Assembly (NCBI GenBank): GCA_040755755.1
Contig: JBFLZW010000022.1
Coordinates: 237,654-301,653, forward strand
Length of the DNA: 64,000 nucleotides
Origin: a bacterium
Lineage (GTDB): Bacteria; SZUA-182; DTGQ01
Direction: 5' to 3'
This document shows, piece by piece, positions 24,950 through 33,655 of the stretch. Each line of letters starts with the position of its first letter. Position 1 is the stretch's first letter. The translations under genes and the position numbers were made by a program. The notes beneath the pieces were generated by a model, which was given only the letters and a program-made list of their open reading frames with translations, was not told the origin of the DNA and made no database searches.

Positions 24950-27900
24950 ATGCCGAAAATCAAGGATCTGATCCGGGTACCTGAAATCAGGACCGTGATC
25001 AGGCTGTCGGATGTTTATGATCAGGATCTTCGAAGGTCCATATTTCAAAATTTTGTCCTGACCAGGGAAGCGGCGGATATTCTCCAGAGCCTCCTGGCCT
25101 CGGTCCGGCAGGGGAGGGGGGAAGGGGCTTTTATTCAGGGCCACTTCGGTTCGGGGAAATCTCACCTGCTCAGCATCCTGAGCCTGCTGTTTCAGGAAAG
25201 CGATGCCTGGCTGCCCATCCTGGAGCAGAAGGCGGCTTTTCAGGAATACGCCGAGGCGCTGAGGAAAGAGCGCTATCTGGTGCTCGATATCTCGCTGGTG
25301 GCCAGCCGCACCACGGAGTCTCTGGAGGAGATCGTGCTCCGCCACCTCGATCGCAGGATTCATGGCCTGTTCGGCGAGAACCTGACCTTTCACGATCCGC
25401 AGAAGTTTGTGGCTGACATGAAGCTTTTGATCTCGCAGCACTACAGCAGCGAGTGGGAGGAATTCAGCCGGAAAAAAGGCGTCTCGCTTACAGACATTTC
25501 TCCTGATCTTCCGGAATCCGTAGCCCTGATTCACCGCTTTCTGGCCAGGATCAATCTGCCCTATCACCTGCGGTTCCACCGCCTCGAGGCTTTCAATCGT
25601 CTGGGGAAGCTTTTTGAGCAGCACCGTATTTGCGGTCTGATCATTCTCCTGGACGAGTTATCCGAATTCCTCAACTCCAAAAAGGAAGAGCCGGGTTTTC
25701 ATGAAGATATCCGCTTCCTGCAATTTCTGGCCGAGGGGCTTCCCGCTGCCGCCGATGTTCCTGCCCTGTACCCGATCTGGGTAGTGGGCACGGTTCAGGA
25801 ATACATCGAAGATACGGCCCAACTGCCCCAGGATCTGTTCAACAAGATCAGGGACCGCTATCCCCTTCGCCTCTCTCTGACCGGCACTCACATCGAGGAG
25901 CTCATCAGCAGCAGGCTGATCCAGAAAAATCCGGGAAGTCAGGAAGTTATCAGCGCTCTCTATCAGGAATACAAGCAGGCCTTCACCACCCTGCCCATTA
26001 GTGCAGAGCGCTTCCTGCGGCTCTATCCGGTGCATCCGGCAACCATCGATCTTCTGGACGATCTCAAGTCCCTGTTCTCCCAGCAGCGCGGAGTGGTGGA
26101 CTTCATCTACCATCAGGTCAGGGGCGGTCCTGCCGCTTCCCAGCCCGGTATTCTGGAGGAGGAGGCGGATTTTCTGCTCACTGCGGACAGGATATTCGAT
26201 CACTTCCTGCCCCGCATCCAGGGACGGGTGGAAACAAACCCCTACGTCAGAACGGTCTTCAAGTACTACACCAACGAGATGGCCAGGATCCTGCCGGATG
26301 AAGAGCAGCAGGCCATTGGTTTTCGCCTCATCAAGATCCTGATCCTTCTGGCCATCTGTCCGGTGAAAAAAAAGTATACTGCATATCAGCTTGCCGAAAC
26401 CCTGCTTCACAAGGTGACCGGCCTTGAGTCTTCCATAAACTATGAATATATCCGGGAGATACTCGATCAGCTCTATCAGAAGGGCGCTTACCTGAAGCTG
26501 GTGGACAAGGGGGCGACACCGGCAGAGGATGTTCTGGCCATAGACCTTGAGGCGGATTTTCAACTGGTGGTAGCCAATAAGATCGAGAGCATGAAGCAGA
26601 GTGTAACCAGGGAGGATGCCCGCATCTTCTACCACCTTGGCCAGTCGGTGGATCTGATCCATCTGCCCCTGAGCCGTTTCATCAGCCAGGAAAGCTGGCC
26701 GCAGACCTTCAAGTGGCAGAACACCGGCCGTGAGGGCCGTATTGCCCTTGCCCGGCTCGATGAATTTCCACGGGAGGAGTTTCAGGATATCCTTCGGGCG
26801 CTTCAGCAGACCGAGCTTGATTTTGCCCTCCTGATCGGTCCGAGCCTTGGTTCGGAAACTCAGCGGGAGGCGGTTTTCGAGCATCTGGCACCGATCATCC
26901 CGCCAGCCCTCAAGCCCGTGGTTTTCTTCTGGCTGCCCGCCGAGGTCGGGGACAGGGAATTCATGCGGCTTGCTCTGTGCCATCAACTGCTGCGGGACAA
27001 ATATTCCTCCGACCACACCGAGCTGGGGAGGCAGATTCATCAATACCTCGAAGGACAGGTCGAGGCCAATCAGAGCAGGATCAAAGAGGAATTCACCCGC
27101 GCCTATTTCAGCGGAACGATTGTCGATGGCTATCTCAAGCCGGTCGTGGACCTTGGCTCCCTTGGCACCCTCGCCTTCACCCGGCTTCTCGACACCCTGA
27201 TCGCCCAGGGCCTGAACAGCCGGTTCCCCCGGCACAAGTCGATCGCTCCGGGTCTTGAGTATGTTCAGCGGGGGATTATTCAAGAGGCCATCGACACCTT
27301 TCTGACCAGGGGGGAGATCATCTTCGGCTATCAGGAGCAGCAGGGAGTCCGTGCCCTGATCGAGGGTTTTCTGCGGCCTATGGACCTTGCGGTACGCACC
27401 ACCAGCGGCTTTCGCCTGCGCCTGGATTCCCGGAAAAACGCTCTCATCGCCCATGTTCTCTCCCTCATCCAGAGCGATCAGGAGCCGTTTGACCGGCTCT
27501 ACTGGCTGCTGCGAAAAGGTGAGTGGGGCCTGACCCGTCTTCAGTTCGAGCTTCTTTCGCTCTCCCTGATCTTCGGAGGGCTTCTGACACCTTACAGTGG
27601 CCAGAAGCGAAAGCCGCTCGATCAGGTTACCATCTACAATCTGGACAAGATTACCGCCGTGGGCAAGGGCGAGTTGATTCAGCCGGAACTGCAGTCCCTG
27701 CTGCCGGAGCTTCCCTTTTTACCCAAAAAGCTCCAGGGAGAATATTCCCTGCCTCTCCAGGAGGAAACCTGGGATTTTTTGCGCAAATTCAAGGAAGAGG
27801 AAGAGGAAAACATCCTGATCGCCTCATCCCGGCTGTCCAGACTGGAGAATGGCCGCGAGTTTTCCGGCCTTGGCCGTGAGGGGCTCGATCGGGCCCGGAA

Positions 27901-28948
27901 GGTTCTTGGCGGTGTAGCCAGGCTGTGGGCAAACCTCGACCCCGGATTTTCCGCCAGGCAGGGGCTTTCGCAGTTCCTCGACCAGTACCGCAAGTCGCCG
28001 GAGCATGGGCAGGACTATAAATTATGGTCCGGTCTGCAAACCATTCTGTTGAAGAAATATGACCGTCTGGTGTTCATCTATCACTATGTCACCCATCCGG
28101 GGCTGGCAGTTCCCGAAGATCAGCCTGATCTTTCCACCCTGCACCGGGAGATCCTGGACCTTCTGGCCAATACCTATCTTTTCTTTTCCGAGAGCTGCTT
28201 TGCGGACCTTGAGGCCGGATTCGACCGCTTCTGCGAAAAGTACCGGCTGGCCTACCAGAAGGGACACCAGGATTTTTCTTTACCCGGCCTGTTTGCGCCC
28301 TACGAGGAGATCAGGTGCTGTCGTCACTATAGCATTCTGAAGCGGCTTTCCCGGATCAGCTTCATCTCGGTCAAAGACGACCCCGGCAGGGTTGACCGGA
28401 TCCTGGCTGCTGTCTTGAGCCGGCGATGCGCACGCGATCCCCACGATCAGCTTGAGACAACTCCTGTCTGCTCCTGCGGCTACAGGCTTGGCCAGCGGCC
28501 TGATTTACCCCCGGTGACCGAGATCGGGTCATTGCTGGAGCAAGGCATCAGCCAGTACCTCGAAGCCTTTCAGGAGGAGGGATACCGGCAGCGGATCATC
28601 CCCTATACCCTGACCCTGGAAGAGATCGGACGGCGGGCCGAAGCGGAACAAATCCGGCAATTACTGGACCTTGGCCGGGAGAATAGCGGACCACGGGGAG
28701 TCGCCGGACTCCTTGACCGCCTGGATGAGCTTCTTTCAGATCAGGTCATCGAAGCCCTGAATGAAGCCTTCCTCGGCAAGGTAAGCGTAGTCCGCCGCAA
28801 CCTTGATCAGTTGTACGAAAACCTGATCGACCGCCAGTTCCCGCTGGAAAAGCTGCAAGACCTTTTCCGGGAGTGGATCATGGGAGGCGAACGGCTGGAG
28901 GGGCAGACATACATCAGGATCACCGGGAGCAGGGGAGGGGATTTATAG
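24950..28948 (+). CDS. Large BrxC/PglY-like P-loop ATPase (DUF6079-type)
   Basis: A 1332-residue protein. The N-terminus (KIKDLIRVPEIR..IRLSDV then QNFVLT) followed by Walker A GHFGSGKSH (about 65-73) and Walker B LIILLDELSEFL (about 228-239) matches the arrangement in BrxC/PglY and DUF6079 proteins, ATPases of BREX-type phage-defence systems. The rest is long and helical, with KSPEHGQDYKLW, a short CSCGY element near residue 1180 and no second enzymatic domain I can name. The start is set by AGGAAGGAA upstream. PglZ, a protein kinase and a Lon-like protease, the usual partners, are absent, so the system is either minimal or broken. Confidence 0.78.
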   Translation: MPKIKDLIRVPEIRTVIRLSDVYDQDLRRSIFQNFVLTREAADILQSLLASVRQGRGEGAFIQGHFGSGKSHLLSILSLLFQESDAWLPILEQKAAFQEYAEALRKERYLVLDISLVASRTTESLEEIVLRHLDRRIHGLFGENLTFHDPQKFVADMKLLISQHYSSEWEEFSRKKGVSLTDISPDLPESVALIHRFLARINLPYHLRFHRLEAFNRLGKLFEQHRICGLIILLDELSEFLNSKKEEPGFHEDIRFLQFLAEGLPAAADVPALYPIWVVGTVQEYIEDTAQLPQDLFNKIRDRYPLRLSLTGTHIEELISSRLIQKNPGSQEVISALYQEYKQAFTTLPISAERFLRLYPVHPATIDLLDDLKSLFSQQRGVVDFIYHQVRGGPAASQPGILEEEADFLLTADRIFDHFLPRIQGRVETNPYVRTVFKYYTNEMARILPDEEQQAIGFRLIKILILLAICPVKKKYTAYQLAETLLHKVTGLESSINYEYIREILDQLYQKGAYLKLVDKGATPAEDVLAIDLEADFQLVVANKIESMKQSVTREDARIFYHLGQSVDLIHLPLSRFISQESWPQTFKWQNTGREGRIALARLDEFPREEFQDILRALQQTELDFALLIGPSLGSETQREAVFEHLAPIIPPALKPVVFFWLPAEVGDREFMRLALCHQLLRDKYSSDHTELGRQIHQYLEGQVEANQSRIKEEFTRAYFSGTIVDGYLKPVVDLGSLGTLAFTRLLDTLIAQGLNSRFPRHKSIAPGLEYVQRGIIQEAIDTFLTRGEIIFGYQEQQGVRALIEGFLRPMDLAVRTTSGFRLRLDSRKNALIAHVLSLIQSDQEPFDRLYWLLRKGEWGLTRLQFELLSLSLIFGGLLTPYSGQKRKPLDQVTIYNLDKITAVGKGELIQPELQSLLPELPFLPKKLQGEYSLPLQEETWDFLRKFKEEEEENILIASSRLSRLENGREFSGLGREGLDRARKVLGGVARLWANLDPGFSARQGLSQFLDQYRKSPEHGQDYKLWSGLQTILLKKYDRLVFIYHYVTHPGLAVPEDQPDLSTLHREILDLLANTYLFFSESCFADLEAGFDRFCEKYRLAYQKGHQDFSLPGLFAPYEEIRCCRHYSILKRLSRISFISVKDDPGRVDRILAAVLSRRCARDPHDQLETTPVCSCGYRLGQRPDLPPVTEIGSLLEQGISQYLEAFQEEGYRQRIIPYTLTLEEIGRRAEAEQIRQLLDLGRENSGPRGVAGLLDRLDELLSDQVIEALNEAFLGKVSVVRRNLDQLYENLIDRQFPLEKLQDLFREWIMGGERLEGQTYIRITGSRGGDL

Positions 28949-28950
28949 CC

Positions 28951-29275
28951 ATGATTAACGAAAAATTACTCCAAGGTGATCAGGCTTTGGCTGAAAATGG
29001 TCAGAAGGCTGGTGGCTGCATTTTCACCGGAGCGGATTTATCTTTTCGGCTCGCGGGCACGCGAAGAACAAAGGACTGACAGTGATTATGATCTCATGAT
29101 GATTATCCCGGCATCCTCTCTGCCCAGGTATCAATGAGAGCAAAAAGCTTTCCGGGCACTGTGCGGCCCTGGTGTTTCCAAGGAAGTGATTGTGCTCACC
29201 CGAAATGAATCTGACTCCAGGCGCTCTGTTGTTTGTTCGCTTCCGGCTACTGTCGAGCGGGAAAGGTACCTATGA
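28951..29275 (+). pseudogene. MNT-type nucleotidyltransferase, disrupted
   Basis: Two bases after the ATPase stop, an ATG with a good ribosome site opens MINEKLLQGDQALAE. An extra base at about 28999 shifts the frame; the next frame reads RRLVAAFSPERIYLFGSRARE, then TDSDYDLMMII, the nucleotide-transferase GSR(A)RE...DSDYDL signature. A stop (TGA at 29135) interrupts it, and the same frame continues with EQKAFRALCG, VSKEVIVLTRNE and SLPATVERERYL to 29275. At least two lesions are visible. Intact relatives are MNT antitoxins or toxins of HEPN/MNT modules. The tight spacing suggests it was once part of the ATPase operon. Confidence 0.75.
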
Positions 29276-29640
29276 GTTAAATCAATAGGTTTCTCCAATA
29301 CACCATAAGGTGACAGAAAAACCTATCCATTACAAGGCCCTTCCAGGGCCAATAAACATGCCACCGCCTCTGGCGGTGGTAGTTGACTGATTTGCTGTTC
29401 TATTGACAGCAAGAATAAATTAATATACAATAAAGAGCTTTTTTACAGGTGAAAATTGCCAGGAGCCTGGGCATATCAAATGTTCCTCATCCCTGCAGCA
29501 ATTTCGGATGTTCCCCATGTCCCTTTTCTCAATGAGGAGGGTGAAAATAACCATCACCCCCACCCAGCCTCCCCCCTCAAGGGGGAAGAGAATAGTGGAT
29601 GCTCCCATACAAGATGGGGAACATCTGGGCAATTTTCCCT
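29276..29640. other. Intergenic stretch with short hairpins
   Basis: No gene. It holds two compact inverted repeats (GGCCCTTCCAGGGCC near 29337, CCACCGCCTCTGGCGGTGG near 29360) that may end transcription of the ATPase operon, and a CACCCCCACCCAGCC-type pyrimidine-rich segment of the sort dispersed between other genes here. Confidence 0.5.
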
Positions 29641-29643
29641 TGC

Positions 29644-29672
29644 TTGGTGTTATGGCATAAATGTGCTATAAT
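29644..29672 (+). promoter_or_regulatory. Sigma-70-type promoter
   Basis: TTGGTG and TATAAT are separated by exactly 17 bases. The perfect -10 box lies about 145 bases upstream of the pRiA4b-like gene. A GGCATAAATG direct repeat flanks the -10 box and could be an operator. Confidence 0.6.
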
Positions 29673-29816
29673 ATATTGGCATAAATGCCGTTTCAGCCCA
29701 CGGTAAATTTACCATTCAGCTCCTGATTAATCCTGATTAAGAGGAGCAAAGCGGCTATCACCAGAAAATATTATTCCAATCCAAACAAGAAAGGCTCAAC
29801 AAAGGAAGGATTAAAA

Positions 29817-30686
29817 ATGGAAGAACAACAGGAAAGAGAAATACCGAAGGGAAGATGCTTCTTCTGTAATTCTGCCTTCAGCAAGACAGAGATGACCAGA
29901 CACTTATCCTCGTGCAAGGCAAGGGCAGCTTCCGAAATGGCAGTCCAGAAGAACAAAAAGGCAAGCAAGAACAAAAGCTTTCATCTTCTGGTGGAAGGAC
30001 GCTACCAGCCTGAATACTGGATGCATCTGGAGGTAAAAACCAAGGCTACTCTCGATGATCTGGATGAATTCCTCCGGGATATCTGGCTTGAGTGCTGCGG
30101 GCACATGAGCGCTTTCACCATCGAAGGGCGAACCTTCGTCTCAGGGCCTGACCGGGACAGCGGCGAAGAGGGATTCGATATCGAGCTGGGCAGCATTCTC
30201 AGCCCCAAGATGAAATTTTACCACGAGTATGACTTCGGCACCACCACGGACCTTTCGCTGAGAGTCCTGTCGGAGCGGGAAAGCAGCCCTGGCGACTGGC
30301 CTGTTCGACTGCTGGCGAGGAATGAAGCCCCTCAGATAAACTGTGAGGTATGTGGAAAACCGGCTACCGTGGTGTGCAGTCAGTGTATCGACGAGGGTGA
30401 GGGGTGGCTGTGCAGCGAGTGTGCCGAAGACCATGAATGTGGTGAGGAGATGCTCCTGCCGGTGGTTAATTCGCCGCGAGTCGGAATGTGCGGCTATACC
30501 GGAAACGGAGATGACGAGGAAGATCTGGACTGGGAAGATGAAGATGAAGATGAAGACTTCTTCGATGAGGAAGAGGATTACGGCGAGAACGGCGAGGATG
30601 ACGAGGACATATTCGGCGACGATCTGATATTCGAGGAAGAAGAGGAAGACGAAGAGGATATGTTCGAGGACGATGAAGAAGAGTGA
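29817..30686 (+). CDS. pRiA4b ORF-3-like protein with acidic tail
   Basis: A 289-residue protein. A Cys2-His-Cys-like zinc finger opens it (CFFCNSAFSKTEMTRHLSSC), then a pRiA4b ORF-3/TnpR-like fold (about 55-165: HLLVEGRYQPEYWMHLEV, LDDLDEFLRDIWLECCGHMS, YDFGTTTDLSLRV), then a second cysteine cluster (CEVCGKPATVVCSQC...CSEC, about 175-203) and a 75-residue tail made almost wholly of Asp and Glu. The fold is found on plasmids and mobile elements but its biochemical role is unknown. The two zinc clusters suggest nucleic-acid or protein binding, and the acidic tail a DNA mimic or charge-based interactor. The next gene starts within this tail. Confidence 0.8.
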   Translation: MEEQQEREIPKGRCFFCNSAFSKTEMTRHLSSCKARAASEMAVQKNKKASKNKSFHLLVEGRYQPEYWMHLEVKTKATLDDLDEFLRDIWLECCGHMSAFTIEGRTFVSGPDRDSGEEGFDIELGSILSPKMKFYHEYDFGTTTDLSLRVLSERESSPGDWPVRLLARNEAPQINCEVCGKPATVVCSQCIDEGEGWLCSECAEDHECGEEMLLPVVNSPRVGMCGYTGNGDDEEDLDWEDEDEDEDFFDEEEDYGENGEDDEDIFGDDLIFEEEEEDEEDMFEDDEEE

Positions 30687-32322
30687 TCCCCCGGCCATGT
30701 CCTCGCAAAGAGGCGGAAATCGCCTTGTGTCCGGAGAGACGCCAAAGACCCTGCCATCGGCCAGGCTGAAAGTCCTTTTGATCGTCACACCCCTGGTCAC
30801 CGGTGCGGCGGTGATGATGATCGAGCTTCTTGGCACACGGATCATCAGCCCGTATTTTGGGGTCAGTCTGTATGTCTGGACCTCGCTGATTACCGTGACC
30901 CTGGTAGCCCTGGCTGGCGGCTACTGGTGTGGCGGTCATATAGCTGACAGAAAAAAGAAGGCTGGCTTTTTGTACCTGCTGATTTCCCTGGCCGGATTTT
31001 TTCTGCTCTTCATTCCCGGACTGAAGAAAACCTTTCTGGTCCTCTCCTCCCATCTTGGGCTGAGAGTGGGCAGCCTGGCAGGTTCGTTTCTGCTGTTTTT
31101 TCTTCCGCTCTTTCTCCTTGGAGCTGTAACTCCTTACCTGGTCAGGCTTTATGCTCATGATCTCGGGCATATCGGCAAGGTTGTCGGCCATCTTTACGCC
31201 ATCTCCACGGCCGGCAGTTTCGCGGGCACGGTTTTGACCGGCTTTGTGCTTATTCCCCATTTTAAAAACGAATCGATTCTGCTCCTTGTCTCAGCCACGC
31301 TTTTGGCTCTTCCCCTGGCTTACTGGCTCTTTTTCCGGGAAAAAAAAGGGGCCAGCGGCCTGCTGCCCGTAATTCTGGCAGCCCTTGCTGTCCCCATAGT
31401 GCTGAGCAGGCTTCATGCCGGACCGCAGGGTGATCAGGTAATCAACCAGACCCGGTTTCATATCGTAGCGGAGGAGAACTCCGCCTATGGCCAGATCAAG
31501 GTGATCGATGCCAATGACCGCTTCAGGATCCTGGTCCTGGATGGTCTCACCCAGAATGCCATCGACCTTTCGAGCGGCCTCTCCGTCCATGCATATACCT
31601 ATGCCTTGCAGCTTATTGCCAGGTCTTACAACCCCGGCGGAAGGACAGCCCTGGCCATCGGTCTTGGAGCGGGAACTGTCCCTTCCGAGCTTCGCAGGGA
31701 TAATTTTGTGGTCGATTGCGTCGAGATCAATCCGGTCATGGCCAGAGTGTCGGAAAAGTATTTCGGCTTTAACCCCGCTGGCCTTAATCTGGAAATTCAG
31801 GATGCCAGATACTTTGTCAGAAACTGCCGCAAGAAATACGACCTGATTTTTCTCGATGCTTTCAACGGGGATTCCGTTCCTGAGCATCTCCTGACCCTGG
31901 AAATGTTTCAAGACCTCAAGCGGCTCCTCAATCCCGGCGGAGTCCTGAGCATCAACTTTTTCGGCTCCCTGGCCCCCGAACATTCGTTCGGCACCTGTTC
32001 TCTGGCCAGGACTCTGCAGCAGGTCTTCGTCCAGGTGGTTGCCTTTACCAATCTGTCGGCGGACCAGATCGGGGGCAACATTTATTTCCTGGCTGCCGAT
32101 GAGCACAAAGACCCCGGTCGGCTGATCGAGATTGACCGCAACCGCTGTTTCTATCCTCTCTATGATGAGCTGAGCAGCCTGGGGGAACACAAAATCGACA
32201 TCAAGGCAGATTCGGGCATCATCCTTACGGATGCCTACAATCCAATCTCTTTCTATGATGCCGGCACCAGGGAAAAAGTCAGGGAAGGGATGCAGTCGCT
32301 GCTCGGAAAATTGCTGCTGTAG
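30673..32322 (+). CDS. Membrane-anchored spermidine synthase-like fusion
   Basis: A 549-residue fusion: about seven to eight membrane helices in the first 260 residues (such as LLIVTPLVTGAAVMMIELLG and GSFLLFFLPLFLLGAVTPYLV), then a spermidine-synthase/methyltransferase-type Rossmann domain (about 270-510): ENSAYGQIKVID, ALAIGLGAGTVPSELR, CVEINPVM, DARYFVRN, YDLIFLDAFNGDSVPEHLLT. The C-terminal domain resembles SpeE with aminopropyl-transfer motifs (LDGLTQ, DAFNG), but such membrane fusions have no firmly known substrate. It overlaps the preceding gene by 14 bases, so the two are probably coupled. Confidence 0.88.
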   Translation: MKKSDPPAMSSQRGGNRLVSGETPKTLPSARLKVLLIVTPLVTGAAVMMIELLGTRIISPYFGVSLYVWTSLITVTLVALAGGYWCGGHIADRKKKAGFLYLLISLAGFFLLFIPGLKKTFLVLSSHLGLRVGSLAGSFLLFFLPLFLLGAVTPYLVRLYAHDLGHIGKVVGHLYAISTAGSFAGTVLTGFVLIPHFKNESILLLVSATLLALPLAYWLFFREKKGASGLLPVILAALAVPIVLSRLHAGPQGDQVINQTRFHIVAEENSAYGQIKVIDANDRFRILVLDGLTQNAIDLSSGLSVHAYTYALQLIARSYNPGGRTALAIGLGAGTVPSELRRDNFVVDCVEINPVMARVSEKYFGFNPAGLNLEIQDARYFVRNCRKKYDLIFLDAFNGDSVPEHLLTLEMFQDLKRLLNPGGVLSINFFGSLAPEHSFGTCSLARTLQQVFVQVVAFTNLSADQIGGNIYFLAADEHKDPGRLIEIDRNRCFYPLYDELSSLGEHKIDIKADSGIILTDAYNPISFYDAGTREKVREGMQSLLGKLLL

Positions 32323-32514
32323 GCGGCTGACAAGCTTCTTCGTCACACCCCCACCCCCTACTTCCGCTCCTCCTCTGGGCTTACCTCTGTGTCTTGAGTG
32401 GTATCCTTATGTCTTTGTCTTTTGTCTTTGTCTTTTTGTAGTATACGCAAGGAAATTTATTCCGAGAGTTATGTCATGAGGATATAGAATGCAGAGTAAG
32501 GAGGATTACCTAGT
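32323..32514. other. Intergenic gap with dispersed repeats
   Basis: Contains a TACCTCTGTGTCTTGAG-like segment and a TCTTTGTCTTTTGTC-type low-complexity stretch, both resembling repeats between other genes in this window. A strong ribosome site (AAGGAGG) for the aldolase ends it. Confidence 0.5.
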
Positions 32515-33573
32515 ATGGAACGATTCATAGAACGGATTGAGGAATTGCTTGGTGATGAAACATCGCTTTTGACCTATTCATGCCGGGGGATTTCAAGAGA
32601 CAGGCTTCATTTGCCCGGCCCTGATTTTATCGAGCGGGTGCTGGTGCCGACTGACCGGCCGGTTGCCACGCTCCGGAATCTTCGGTGGATGTTCAACACC
32701 GGACGTCTGGCTGGTACAGGGTATCTATCCATCCTTCCCGTTGACCAGGGTATCGAGCATTCGGCAGGTTCTGCCTTTGCTCCCAATCCGGATTATTTTG
32801 ATCCGGAAAATATCGTCAGGCTGGCCATTGAGGGAGGATGCAACGCTGTTGCCTCAACCTGTGGGGTACTGGGTGCCGTAGCCCGCAAATATGCCCATAA
32901 GATCCCTTTCATTCTCAAACTCAATCACAATGAGCTGCTGTCATATCCAAACACCTATGATCAGGTGGAGTTTGCCAGTGTAGACAAAGCCTTTGAGATG
33001 GGTGCGGTAGGAGTCGGGGCCACTATCTACTTCGGTTCGCCGGAATCGAGGCGGCAGATCGTTGAAATTGCCCGGGTGTTCGAGCAGGCCCATGAACTTG
33101 GGATGTTCACCGTGCTGTGGTGCTATCTGCGCAATTCGGCCTTCAAACAGGACAAGGATTACCATAATTCCGCGGATCTGACCGGGCAGGCGAATCACCT
33201 GGGCGTGACCATTCAGGCTGACATCGTTAAGCAAAAGCAGCCGGAAAACAATGGCGGCTATCCAGCTCTGAAGTTTGGAAAGACGGATAAGAGGGTCTAT
33301 TCGGAGCTGGTGCCGGACCATCCCATTGAATGGACCCGCTATCAGGTGGCCAATTGCTATATGGGACGGTCAGGGCTGATCAACTCAGGCGGCGAATCGC
33401 TCGGCAAGGGTGATCTTGGCCAGGCCGTGCGCACGGCAGTAATCAATAAGCGGGCGGGCGGTACAGGGCTGATTACCGGGCGAAAAGCTTTCCAGAAGCC
33501 GTTGAAGGAAGGAATTGCCCTGCTGAATGCGGTCCAGGATGTTTACCTGGCAAAGGAGGTGACGATTGCCTGA
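32515..33573 (+). CDS. fbaB: Class I fructose-bisphosphate aldolase (FbaB/DhnA type)
   Basis: A 352-residue member of the DhnA-type class I aldolases, which split fructose 1,6-bisphosphate using a Schiff-base lysine. Seen: [24 protein letters not shown], the conserved [17 protein letters not shown] segment containing the Schiff-base lysine region, [12 protein letters not shown] (phosphate binding) and [15 protein letters not shown] near the C-terminus. The start has AGGAGG at good spacing. It is monocistronic and converges with the SLC13 gene. It would serve glycolysis or gluconeogenesis, linking with the glucan metabolism suggested by the dikinase. Confidence 0.95.
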   Translation: MERFIERIEELLGDETSLLTYSCRGISRDRLHLPGPDFIERVLVPTDRPVATLRNLRWMFNTGRLAGTGYLSILPVDQGIEHSAGSAFAPNPDYFDPENIVRLAIEGGCNAVASTCGVLGAVARKYAHKIPFILKLNHNELLSYPNTYDQVEFASVDKAFEMGAVGVGATIYFGSPESRRQIVEIARVFEQAHELGMFTVLWCYLRNSAFKQDKDYHNSADLTGQANHLGVTIQADIVKQKQPENNGGYPALKFGKTDKRVYSELVPDHPIEWTRYQVANCYMGRSGLINSGGESLGKGDLGQAVRTAVINKRAGGTGLITGRKAFQKPLKEGIALLNAVQDVYLAKEVTIA

Positions 33574-33655
33574 GCGCACCACGGCACCAGGAATGGGCTG
33601 CCCGTCAGGGAGATGGATGGCAAAATGGTGTCTGGCGGGGCCTGTGAGCCCCACT

